The notes beneath the pieces are model-generated. The model saw nothing but the letters and a program-made list of their open reading frames with translations. It was not told where the DNA came from and did no database searches. Positions 13,745-23,367 of a DNA stretch of 64,000 bases are shown here, in pieces. The stretch covers positions 85,165 through 149,164 of the forward strand of contig NW_014575559.1 of assembly GCF_000708205.1 (NCBI RefSeq). Direction: 5' to 3'. The stretch comes from Mixia osmundae IAM 14324. Lineage: Eukaryota > Basidiomycota > Mixiomycetes > Mixiales > Mixiaceae. The position numbers and the translations under genes were made by a program. Positions within the stretch are counted from its first letter, which is position 1. Each line of letters opens with the position of its first letter.

Positions 13745-15058
13745 ATGTCAGCCTGCCCATTGTTGACGCTACACTGGCTGCAGCGGTTTGATCAGAGCGC
13801 GTACGCTCGTAGCCAGCCGAGCCCATGCACTGCCTCAAGTCGTCCCGATAGCACCATCTCGGGCTCGTCGGCGATCCGTCTGCCCGTAGAGATAGCAGAG
13901 GAGATCATCGAGCATCTTGTCTACGGGGATGAGGCACCTTCCAAGCAATTGGCTACCCTCGCGCTTGTCTGTCGCGAGTGGCGAGTCATCGTACAGGAAC
14001 GCTATCTTTTTGGCCGGCCGGTTCTCTTGTCAGATAATGCCCTGGTCAGGTACAACGCCGCCTTGGATACGTTCTCGCACAAGGTCGCCGATATGCTCAT
14101 TGATTTGACCTATACGAATCGTTTCATCTTATCATACGCACGGCCTCAGCCAGGCTCATACTGCACCCTCGTACTCAACCAGATCCTATGTCGGGCGCAC
14201 AATCTACGCAGACTGCGCCTGAGGTGTGTACCCACTGCTGTCCGCGCAAACCCTGCTGACGTCAAATGCAGAGGACGTGAGGGCGGCACATGGACCAAAG
14301 GATCCTGTGCGATCCTCGCATCCGCATGTCCACTCATCGACGAGCTCGAGCTAGACACTGTCATCGAGAGCACAGACGCATCCCTCAGTGCCACCCTCGA
14401 GCTCTTTGGCAGTGCAGCCTTGCGCTTGCTCAAGCATCTGACCATCAGGAGCGCTGCTGCCTTGCACGTCGAGCCTGTCCCACTTTGCACGCGTCTACCT
14501 GTGCCAAAGGGACTGTATAATCTGCAAAGTATCGTCTTGACCAATCTCTTCGTACTCGCCGACGATATTGGCTACCTTGTCAGCTGCTTTGCAGACAGCC
14601 CGGTCAGCAGAATCGAGATCCGAGATGTCTCCTGGGCGCCCACTACTTTGCCGCCAAGTTGGCCGCTGCGCAGTGCTTGTCTGACGACCATCTGTCCAAT
14701 GTTGCGCGACGACGTTCTGCTGCCTTTCAGCGAGCTCGAGGACGTCACACTTTCGGCCATGACGATCCCGCTTATCTATCATTGTCATCCTCAAGCAAAT
14801 ATCAAGCGTATTACGTTCGACTTTAATCCTCTTCGTTCGCTCACTGTCTCGACTGTCGAATTGGCACTGTCGTCACTCACGACAGCTGTCAAGTGGCTCT
14901 TGTCAGATGAGCGCCCGTTTGCGGAACTACAAATCCTGGACATCCCCCTGATTGAAGATGTGCAAGGATACAGTATCATACCGACCGAACTCACGACTTT
15001 ACTCGCTGACTTGCGCTCTGCGCGCGGCATCGCAACGCCCGAAGATTGGCATGATTAG
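13745..15058 (+). CDS. F-box protein
   Basis: Probable substrate adaptor of an SCF ubiquitin ligase. From ATG 13745 the frame stays open to TAG 15056-15058. An F-box-like segment lies at about residues 45-85 (RLPVEIAEEIIEHL then LATLALVCREWRVIVQERYLF), followed by irregular leucine-rich segments without motifs I can name. A 48-nt in-phase stretch at 14224-14271 begins gtgtgt and ends tgctgacgtcaaatgcag. It is very likely an intron, so the spliced protein is about 421 residues rather than 437. Basidiomycete genomes carry large, fast-evolving F-box/LRR families, so no specific substrate can be inferred. Confidence 0.8.
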   Translation: MSACPLLTLHWLQRFDQSAYARSQPSPCTASSRPDSTISGSSAIRLPVEIAEEIIEHLVYGDEAPSKQLATLALVCREWRVIVQERYLFGRPVLLSDNALVRYNAALDTFSHKVADMLIDLTYTNRFILSYARPQPGSYCTLVLNQILCRAHNLRRLRLRCVPTAVRANPADVKCRGREGGTWTKGSCAILASACPLIDELELDTVIESTDASLSATLELFGSAALRLLKHLTIRSAAALHVEPVPLCTRLPVPKGLYNLQSIVLTNLFVLADDIGYLVSCFADSPVSRIEIRDVSWAPTTLPPSWPLRSACLTTICPMLRDDVLLPFSELEDVTLSAMTIPLIYHCHPQANIKRITFDFNPLRSLTVSTVELALSSLTTAVKWLLSDERPFAELQILDIPLIEDVQGYSIIPTELTTLLADLRSARGIATPEDWHD

Positions 15059-15245
15059 CCCTCATCTTATCAAAGACACTGATGCCTGACGACCTTATGC
15101 AAATTGACGATATGTACCGTGCATGCTCTTGTATCGAGCACAACACCAAGCAAGGCTGCTCGCCCGCCGAAACTCGAATATCTACACCATGAAAAATTGT
15201 CCGTTCGTAATCCAATAAATGATTGTTGATGTCCCGCCCGTACGC

Positions 15246-17572
15246 TCAGCCACCGTTTTGAGGCGTCACGGAGCCGACAGCCTTTGAGTTGGAATAGCTG
15301 TAACCGCCGAATGCGAGTGCGCCGGCGGTGGCCTTGGCACTCTCTGGTGGATTCGAGCCATCGCCAATCATGATGCGATGTCCGCGTGAAGGCACGCCGT
15401 CAGCGACAACATAGACCCATCCATAGCCAGGAGGGAAGATGTAGCCATTTGGTGGTCCTGTAGCGGAGATGATTGTACCAGTGGAATCGACTGAGCAGAC
15501 GAGAGTGACCATACGCGAGTCCATGGCGTTGGCATGCGTATGGAAAGCGAGGTCGATCAACGTCACTGCGTGTACATCAGCCTGGGTCGCGGTCACCTGC
15601 CGCAACACTACGTACCTGTGACGGACTTGGTGTTGGCAGGCAGCGTAACGCCAGTGAGCGTGAAGTTGGAGGCATAGAGGATGTTTGAAGGATAATTGGT
15701 GTAGGTCGGTCGTGTCTGAAACATGTATGGCGGACTGAAATATTCAATTTTGTATGTGGTGGCGTACTTGGCTGTCGTCACATCAGGATTTGGGTTGCTG
15801 CCTGCGATAATGATGCGTCCATCAGGTAGAAGCGAAGCGGTCGAGTGATACATGCGTGCAATAGTCGAAGAGGCGAAGCCGGTTGTAAATCGGCTTCCTG
15901 CTGGTGCGCTGGGCGTGTACAGCCATGGCGTGAGGACGGGGTGATCGGCGTTCGAGTGGCCAACTTGATTTGCCACATTGCCGTAACCAGCCAACCCGGT
16001 TTGAGCGCCGTTGATGAAGAGCACTGATCCATCCGGCGTCAAGATTGCGTCTCCCATCGTGCGATGGCCAGGCATTGTCTCTGTTTGCCAGCCTTTGGCG
16101 ATACCAGCCTTGTTGAGTACCATACGTGCGCAAATGTTGGCCGCGGGCGTCTGCGAAGACATCTTGGTGGCAGCAATGCGATCATTGATATTCGAGCCAC
16201 CACAGAAGAGGATCTCGGGCGTGTAGTTGTTCTCTGGCGTCAGAGGAAGCATGACTCCGCCAGCCGACCAGGGATAGGTGACGCGCATTGGCAAGGTGGG
16301 CAAACGGGTCTCAGTGTTGGTTTTCCAGTTGTAGATCATGGTAAGCTTATTAGCTGCCACGAAGAGCGTGTTGTCTGGCAAAGCCCAGAGGAAAGGGAAC
16401 AAGTTTGAGTTGAGTGCATCGTGCAAGAAAGGCGAGTAAATTGGTTGCCCGTTGCCCTTTGCCGGGAAGTACTCGATCTGGGAAGACATCAGCGACCAGC
16501 ACGAGACCTCGCGATATCGACACGCACTGTAGGATTGTCTGTGTTTTTGACATTGTTAAATCCGCCCGCAATCATACCGCCCCAGATGATGAGAGACCCA
16601 TCAGAAAGACGAGCTGAAGATGGATACCATCTGCCGGCAAATCAGAAGAGTGGCGAATGATCGGGTCAGTGCATACCTATACGACGTGAGACGGATGCGA
16701 GACGGGTTCTCATATATATCGCCCGAGCCATCAGCCCTGGGTGTGAACATGCGGAGGGCCATGAGGCCATTCTTTGTGTTCGTGACGCCTTCGCGCGGAT
16801 TGCCACCGATATTGACGAGTGTACCATTGCTGAGCCAGCCGCCGCCAGCGCAAAACGAATTAGTCGTTGGATTGAGAGCGCGGACCGTGCTGGTCTGGGG
16901 ATCAAGAAGAGAAGACCATGCATGATTGCCGTTAGCGGAGCGGAGTGCGTTTTGCTCCGCCTTGTCGAAGAAGATAACGTAGCGATCTGACACTACAGCC
17001 ATCTGCATAGCAGAGACGCCCGAATTGCCTTGCTGCACATAAGTCGAAGTGCCTGCCCATTGCGGACCAGCATAAGCGCCAAGCTTCGTGACCGCGCTAG
17101 GTCTCGCTACAGCTGTCGATTTTGCGGCGGCTTTCTTAGTAGTCGTGGCTGCTGCTGCCGCTTTCTTGCTGGTAGTAACGACCTTCTTGGTTGCAGCAGC
17201 TTTCTTTGTTGTCGTGACAGCTTTCCTGGCAGACGTCGACTTCTTTGCAGTCGCCTTGCTCTTCTTAGCTGTCGTGACGGCTTTCGAACTGGAAGTCTTC
17301 TTAGCGACCTTTTTGGTCTTCTTGCTCGTCTTCTTGGCCGCGACTTTTTTGTGTGACGCACGACGTTCGAGACGGAAGGATCCGTTCAGCGCTGACGAGT
17401 GCGTCAGACCAGGCTCGCGTTTTCCAAGGTCAAAGGTATCTTCTTGTAGAGCCAATAGCTGGACCGGCTGAGGACTGGCAGTTGAGAGCACAGGTCTCGC
17501 AATGAGTACGAGGAAGAGCGGCAAGATCAGTACGAGCTGTCTGAGGCCGACGGAGGGCCCTGACCGGGCCAT
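15246..17572 (-). CDS. Secreted copper radical oxidase, glyoxal-oxidase type (AA5_1), with lysine-rich stalk
   Basis: Predicted to oxidise aldehydes or alcohols outside the cell and release hydrogen peroxide. The ATG at 17572 is followed by a signal peptide (hydrophobic about 10-30) and dibasic sites at about 51-52 and 70-71. A Lys/Ala/Thr/Ser stretch at about residues 74-151 (DNA 17119-17353) comes before the propeller and DUF1929 domains. All active-site elements known for glyoxal oxidase are visible: Cys in NSFCAGGGW, Tyr in RWYPSSARL (assembled by an intron), Tyr-His in RMYHSTASLLPDG and His in FHTHANAMDSRM. The minus-strand exons include about 16653-17572, 16537-16652 in part, about 15620-16489 and 15246 to about 15570. 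No GPI or membrane anchor is seen at the C-terminus. It converges on the F-box gene. Confidence 0.92.
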
Positions 17573-18297
17573 CTTGTACGGCTGCTGTCAATGTGGGTCT
17601 CAGCTTTGAGGTCAACTCGACAATACAAGCACACGACACACCTGATAGGTCTCGAGATGCGGCCTTCGTAGCAGGCAGTCTCAACGCTTCTGCGATGGTT
17701 TACTTCTTCAAGCAAGCAAGGCCGACGATACTGTCGAAGTCGTCGAGTGGACTGTTGACAAAAGAAAGTCGATCGAAGGCCCTTTGTAGTATGCGTCTTC
17801 GAAGGCAGCCAAGTCTTCGGCACGTATCGATGTCGCCACCGATGATATGAACAAACAGTGTCGGTAAAGAGTGTGAGGTGCCTGCTAGGCGTGTGGGTCG
17901 GTCTGATGGGTATGCGATGTCGAGGCGATTGTGCGGTCGCGCGGGTTCAAAACAAAAGGTATGTATCCTTTGAATCGGCGAACGCGATGACCAGTTAGCA
18001 GAGAAGCGGCGAAGCTTTGCGAGTACGTACCGGCTGGTACAAAGGCGGTCGCCAAGCCGAGCTGGGCTCTTCTGTCAGGAAGAAGGTTCTATGGAAAAGA
18101 TCAGCGACGCGCGTCAGTATCCACGTGACATCGGATCTACGGCTGCTATGTAACTGCGATCAGCGAATGGAACATTACGGAAGGGCGCTGCCATGGCACG
18201 CCGTGCTCTCCCTCTCGGCTGCGGGCTGTACACGACATGCAATACCGTCCCACTGTAAAACGCCCGAGCTGCGCAGAGAACGCTGTGCTCTCAGATC
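17573..18297. other. 725-bp gap upstream of the copper oxidase
   Basis: No supported gene. It lies between the start of the oxidase gene and the 3' end of SSP-A, so it should contain the oxidase promoter. Short open segments on the minus strand around 17690-17850 have no recognisable motif and cannot be joined convincingly to the oxidase. Confidence 0.5.
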
Positions 18298-19271
18298 TTA
18301 TGGCGCGGCAGGCACTACTGTTGGCGTGTAGCGATTCCCGTCAACAGTCAGCGTGCTCGAAAGGATATTGCAGGCAGTATGGCCTGTGATACCGACGCCT
18401 CGCAGTCAATGCCAACGTATTATCAGCAGATGCGGAGCGTACCCGGCCAACCCCGAGGGTCATCGCATTTCGGCTTCTCTGCCCTTGGATCGGGCGCGCA
18501 GTAGTTCTCAAGGCTGGCTGTGAGATTCTCGATCGTGTCCTCCGAGTAGTGAGCATCGAAGCGGACAATCAAGACAGCGCGGCAGCAGTCGTAATACTGT
18601 CGCAAGCCAAGATCAGCCTCGTCTGCGCACAAGCCCGAGACGGCGCACGAGATTCCACTCATCATCGAGTTCGGTGTCTGTCGGGATGTCGCGCCATCAG
18701 CTATTGACGCGCTTTTGATATGCGAGGATACTTGCTATAGTCTCCCTTGACAGTCAGCTGCACTGTGACGTAGTCCGGATGTCTTTCAAAGACGGTCAGA
18801 TTCGTCATTGGCGTTGCATTGACCTTGCCGATCCGCTGTCATCCAATGCATCTTGTGAATATGCAAGCAGCTCACCGCTACGGCATCCGCTATCTTGCTC
18901 TGTATGAAGACGTGAAGCTCGGTCTGCGTCACATCATCAAGAGGATTGTCAGCAGTCGCATGCCAAGGCGTACCTTGATCGTCGTGACTGCTCTCCTTTC
19001 TATGGTCAGCGCGCCCTTCTACGGCTGGAAAGGGCCTACCGATGACACCGCCCGTCTCAGCACACATGCCGTACATGTCCATCTTGACGTCGTAGATGTT
19101 TGTGAGCACACTGCGCTCCTCGATAGGGCTATCTGCGAGCGCTTGGTCCCCTCGCTCGAGCAAGCTGTTGCGCTGCGCCAGAGCGCCCGTGTCGACCTTT
19201 GGCCATGATGGCTTGGCCAGCGCCGTCACGGTACAAGCAGCGACAAAGGAGATGAAGGACCATTGCCTCAT
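18298..19271 (-). CDS. SSP-A: small secreted cysteine protein, member of clustered paralogous family
   Basis: Function unknown. The ATG at 19271 begins MRQWSFISFVAACTVTALA, a signal peptide. Seven exons give about 212 residues. The family hallmarks are C-x2-TGG early, a beta-like strand ending VQLTVKG, a conserved Trp (DDEWNL), then CCRAVLIVRF (CC-x7-F), NYCAPDP (C-x-P-D-like), a second Cys, and a C-terminal TACNILSSTLTVDG block ending at TAA 18298-18300. One intron (18678-18735) has a GC donor, gcaagt. Read straight through, the locus is broken by stops, which is why it looks like fragments; the spliced model is continuous and matches its five neighbours exon by exon. The start codon is 144 bp from that of divergent SSP-B. 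Confidence 0.75.
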
Positions 19272-19415
19272 TCTGGCCTGCTTCCCAAGTTGGCGAAGGA
19301 TTCGAGGGAGGGCAACCAGGGTGAGCTTAGAGGGGTCTGTCGCTGAGTCTGTCCCTCATGGTCTCCTCAGACTCTCTCGAGCGCTGCTTCCTCTCATAAA
19401 GCGACATCAAGCGCC
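19272..19415. promoter_or_regulatory. Bidirectional promoter interval between SSP-A and SSP-B
   Basis: Only 144 bp separate the two divergent ATG codons, so both promoters must share this DNA or extend into the genes. A TATA-like cataaag lies about 20 bp before the SSP-B start. Coordinated expression is an inference from spacing only. Confidence 0.5.
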
Positions 19416-20398
19416 ATGCTTGTCCCCAAATGGCTTCTCGTCACTTGCGCAACACTCGTTTCCTGCGTGCCAACAGCCAATCTGCCTGCTTTGGCACACG
19501 AAAGCAGCCTTCAACCGTCGTCATCGATTGCCCGCCGAGACTTTGGAATGATCTACCAGCTTCACTGTACGGCTGTCTGCTGCTTGCGCTGCAGTTGCTC
19601 ACACCCCACGGCGCAGTCCTCCTCATGGGCGAATGCGACAATGTCGGCGCTTTTGGCTGTAAGCGAGCACAAAAGGTTGCTTATCGACCCGCGACACTGA
19701 CTGAACTTTGCCCACAGCAACGGAGCCGACCGTCAGCTCTCAGCAATCCTATCTTCGTCTCGCGATCTGACGTTCTTTCAGGCTAATCTGCTCATTCACG
19801 GGCCTGCCCACGGGCTGCCTGCGGGAGGAGAGCGCGTCAGTCCATCGATTCGACACATTGCTCGGTGCTTTGATTCATTCCATGTCGTCTACAGATTTGG
19901 GGAGATGGATTCGAAGAGGTGACCTTTGAAGAAAAGGCAAACGGCCTCGTCAGGGTCAATCTGCTGTACAAGGGATCAAGACGTAAGCATGGCAGTTTCC
20001 TGCATTGGAGGACTGCGCGCTGATGTGTCCTGACAGGAAACTATCCCGAAGAATCGTGGACGGAAGACGTGAGTGCGGCAGCAGAACCTCAGAGCGGGCT
20101 GAGAGCGAGCGCGCTGGCAGAGACTGTGGTGCTGTAGCGTCAACGGTACCGCCTCCTTTGATGCAAGCTACACCAGCCGAGAAATTCTGGACCTCGAAAT
20201 GGACATCATTGGTCGATGCACGCCAGACTCGTGGCAATGCAAGGGCAAGACAGGCATTCCAGGTACGACTCGAACCATGCAATCTTGACAGCCCACAAGC
20301 TGATGTTTGCCATAGCAACGACGAAGTGCACCGTCAAGGCAGGCTATCTGACCTCGAACGGCATTCATATCGGCAGAAGCAGCTCCAAAGGTGTCTGA
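19416..20398 (+). CDS. SSP-B: small secreted cysteine protein of the same family
   Basis: Function unknown. ATG 19416 starts a signal peptide (MLVPKWLLVTCATLVSC). A dibasic ARR precedes DFGMIYQLH, a pattern repeated in SSP-C (ERDWGMMYNIK) and SSP-F. Eight exons can be spliced without a stop. Landmarks in order are GECDNVGAFG, IWGDGFEEV, LVRVNLLYKG, the conserved Trp in EESWTED, WCCSVNGTASF (CC-x7-F), GRCTPDSWQC (C-x-P-D then Cys), TGIP and KCTVKAGYL, with TGA at 20396-20398. The acceptor before the CC motif is chosen at 'ctggcag' because it keeps the frame and yields the CC pair shared by its relatives. About 225 residues. No known domain is recognised. Confidence 0.75.
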
Positions 20399-20506
20399 GA
20401 TTGCATGGGCGCTCGCCCGAGCTGTCAATTACCACCGCGTCTTGCTGTTGCCAACACTCCTCTTGTCCGAGTGTCGTGCGATCGCCCCTCCGGTCTCTCT
20501 CGCCAA

Positions 20507-21329
20507 ATGTCATTGTTCGCTTGTGTCGTTTTGCTGCAGCTTGCCGTACTCGGCTTTGCGGCTCCTCAACCATCGAGTGCCCTCGTCGAGCGGGATTGGG
20601 GCATGATGTACAATATCAAATGCAAGTCAACGGGCTCGACTGGCATGACAACAAGCTCAAAAGTGCTGCAGTCAACGTCACAGGTAACTGTGCAGACGTG
20701 GGCGATTTCACGGCCTCGGAGGTCGCCCCCACCACTATCTTTGTGCAAGAAGCAGTCGAAGGCAAAGCGACTGGCTTCATTTTAACCGAAGCCATTTCGA
20801 ATCAGGTCACCTTACACGGTAGCGACAGACACGATGGCCTGCGCGTGCAGATGTATGTCTAACGCTTGCCGCCTTCCACGTCGTACGCGCTGACGGGTGC
20901 GGCCAGACGAGCGAGGGTCATGTTGGGTGAGCTCCTGACGGGTCGAGAGATGACCACGCTCAAAGACTCGCAGCGGACCATCAGCCGCTGAGCATCTGGT
21001 CGGAAGAGGCAAGCCTTCTTGCCATCAACGAGCACAAATTGCTGACGACAGGCAGGCCGAAGAATGCTGCGCAGCTTTCATGACCGCGCGCTTCAAGCTC
21101 TACTATGAAACGCGCAAAGTCTACGTTGTCAGCGTAGTGATGGACAGCTACTGTTCGCCCAACCCTGCAGCGTATGCCAGATACGACTGCAAGCCGACAA
21201 AAGAATGGCCACGTAAGATTGCAATGTCCCGATGGCCGCGCGCGCTGAACCTCTCGACGATCAGAGGAGCAAAAGTGCAGTGTCGGGCGAAAGATTCTCA
21301 TAGCCGATGGTTTGCAATACCATGTCTGA
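20507..21329 (+). CDS. SSP-C: small secreted cysteine protein of the same family
   Basis: Function unknown. ATG 20507 gives MSLFACVVLLQLAVLGFA, a signal peptide, then a short propeptide-like stretch ending ER before DWGMMYNIK. Six exons. Landmarks are NCADVGDF, GLRVQIRARV, the conserved Trp in SIWSEE, CCAAFMTARF (CC-x7-F), SYCSPNP, a further Cys, EWP and KCSVGRKILIADG, with TGA at 21327-21329. Two introns have GC donors (20622-20683 and 21009-21055). The first sits at the same place and phase as a GT-AG intron in SSP-B. It is tandem with SSP-B, 108 bp downstream of its stop, and converges on SSP-D with 90 bp between ends. Confidence 0.76.
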
Positions 21330-21419
21330 GCAGATCAGACTGTGTGTGCAGGCACGAGATGCAGTGTTGCGGCTTGAGCCATCCTTGGAAGGACAATTGC
21401 GCCCTGAAGAATGCATTTC

Positions 21420-22329
21420 CTATGCCTGCTCGATCTCGAAAGCCTGGATCTCTGTTGTCTCTGTCGAAGGCACAGACGGTCTCTTGAAGGGTATCTCCTT
21501 GCCGTTGGCGCCAAAGTATGACTCGCTTCGGGGACAGTCCGCCGCCACTGCATCATGTCAGATCCTATGTCAGCAATCAAGACGAGACCCACGCTGGTAT
21601 TTCCGTTCGCAATGAGGATCACCCGGTCCAAATTCGTCTGGAAAGCAGAAGCGTGCTGTGCTACACATCAGCCAACTTTGCCATGATAGTGGCCACACTC
21701 ACCGCTGTAGAGGGCCACGTCGGGTATGTCGCCTGGCCAGATGTAAGCTAGCACAAAGCAGATCGGTGACACTCACCTATCTCGAGACCGATCTTGAACC
21801 GTGCTTCGACGAGCGGGCGGCAGCAGACTGTTTCCTGATCATCCCAATCGACTCGCATCCGTGGCACTGTGTGCTCTTCAGCTCATGTGCCTCTGCTTTG
21901 CCCAACCCACTGACACGTTTTCGGGTTGACGTGGAAGCGCATCTTGATGAAAGTGCCCACATCTGTCACTCTTGGCGTCGTCTCGTAGAGTTCCAGGCCG
22001 TCGAGATTGCCCTGCAAACAAGTCTGAGATGGCTCTTTTTTTTCTTCGATCCTCTGTAAGTATGGACTTGCCACTTCCGCTTTGATCCACTTGCCGGGCA
22101 CACCGTGCACGTAGACTCTTGCTGACACTGTGGGGATACGAATTGCGCCCACATCGCATTGAGCGTCCAGATGGAAGTTGATAAAATGCAGCTTTTCAAC
22201 GATTCTATCTTTGGTGATGTCCCATGGCCGATGACGCTGCTCGATCCGGAGTGCAGACGTATTGGTGGGTATGGCACCGACACAGAAGACCAAGCATGCG
22301 AGAAGGATGGGCACCATCGACTCGAACAT
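21420..22329 (-). CDS. SSP-D: small secreted cysteine protein of the same family
   Basis: Function unknown. ATG 22329 gives MFESMVPILLACLVFCVGA, a signal peptide. Six exons. Landmarks are AQCDVGAI, a strand ending FIKMRFHV, the conserved Trp in VDWDDQ, CCRPLVEARF (CC-x7-F), RFCFPDEFG (C-x-P-D), two more Cys residues and a polar tail ending at TAG 21420-21422. A 48-nt segment at 22024-22071 with a GC donor (gcaagt) is in phase and A-rich. Treating it as an intron brings the protein into line with its paralogues, but retention would also keep the frame. Internal introns near 21690-21780 are the least certain part. It lies head-to-tail behind SSP-E with only 58 bp between. Confidence 0.7.
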
Positions 22330-22387
22330 TGTCACGATGACGGAGAGCAAAGACAGCAAATTTCGCGCAGCGGGTTTCGAGATAAGC

Positions 22388-23262
22388 TCAGGCTGTCGTG
22401 ATGTACCACTCCTTCGTGTTGCACGTCGAGCCAACTGTCATTGTACCGATGAGCATGTGGCATCAGCTTGAGGATGCCTAAGGGCTCACAGGGTGGATTG
22501 TCACGCTGTCCAGGGTCACAGCCGCTCCTCGAGGCTATACAGTACAGATGAGTGGAGTGACCGATCAATGCAAACCATTCTGATCGCTTGTAAGCAACGT
22601 TCGGGCAGTACACAGACTCGTCACGCACCCTGTCCGACATGCGCCTCGATCTGAAAGTTTGAATAGACTGCGCAATGATCATGACACTTGGCAGCATTGT
22701 CGGTCTTGTCTGTCGGGTCTTTCAGATGTGCGAGACCTTTGACAGTGAAAGACACTGTGGCGTAGAACGGAAACCTGTACTGTATGCCCAACACAACGGC
22801 CCGGGTGTCGCCTCCATCCTGGAGCGTTCAACGACAGGCTCAGTCGGATCACATTGGCCTCAATGTTGCTCACCAGTTCGATCTTTGGGAAGCCGATCGG
22901 AATGCCATGCCAGGCAGGCGCGGATATCTTCATGCCCACTCTGACTGCATCAACGTCAAACGTGCCTTGCTCGCCGCAGTCTTCTGTACTGTGCAACACA
23001 AGAGTGGTCTGCCACGATAGGCCTGTAAAGCTTTCGGTCTGGATCATGTCCAAAGATTGTCGGCTGAGATTGCGAGCCTCTGATGGCCATTGGAGTAGGA
23101 TGTCATCAGCCGGCCACTGGGCTCCGTGAGGAAGAGGAGTGCAAGCAAGGAGGGGAAGTATCTGCAACGACCAATCAGCCTTGGCAAGGCGCGACGGACA
23201 GAGCAGCCGACAGCGAGGAGCGTTGTGTAAAGCGCAAGACTGAACATGTCTACAGCTGTCAT
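22388..23262 (-). CDS. SSP-E: small secreted cysteine protein, most divergent family member
   Basis: Function unknown. ATG 23262 gives MTAVDMFSLALYTTLLAVG, a signal peptide. Five exons; the first intron (about 94 nt, gtcgttg...ccatcag) joins the leader to EARNLSRQSLD. Landmarks are EDCGEQGTF, a strand ending VSFTVKG, then CHDHCAVYSNF in place of the CC-x7-F motif, LYCIASRSGC, NPP and STCNTKEWYI, ending TGA at 22388-22390. The Trp before the Cys motif is not evident here, so this copy has drifted furthest. Its ATG is 105 bp from that of divergent SSP-F. Confidence 0.68.
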
Positions 23263-23367
23263 GCTGATGAATTGTGGCGCAACCAGCTGTTGCTTGACGA
23301 TACGCAGAGAGGGGTTTGTCAGGAGTCAGCCGAATGCGTGACCCCACCGTCTTTACGCAGCAAGTAG
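23263..23367. promoter_or_regulatory. Bidirectional promoter interval between SSP-E and SSP-F
   Basis: Only 105 bp lie between the two divergent ATG codons. With the SSP-A/B interval it makes two compact divergent promoters in one 6-kb cluster. I recognise no specific transcription-factor site. Confidence 0.45.

Noticed and set aside
17107-17471. Long valine/alanine-rich open frame on the plus strand opposite the oxidase stalk
   Set aside because: It is the antisense of the Lys/Ala/Thr repeat; low complexity keeps both strands open.
17941-17960. Possible tRNA B-box (gggttcaaaac) upstream of the copper oxidase
   Set aside because: No matching A-box, acceptor stem or anticodon arm could be folded around it.
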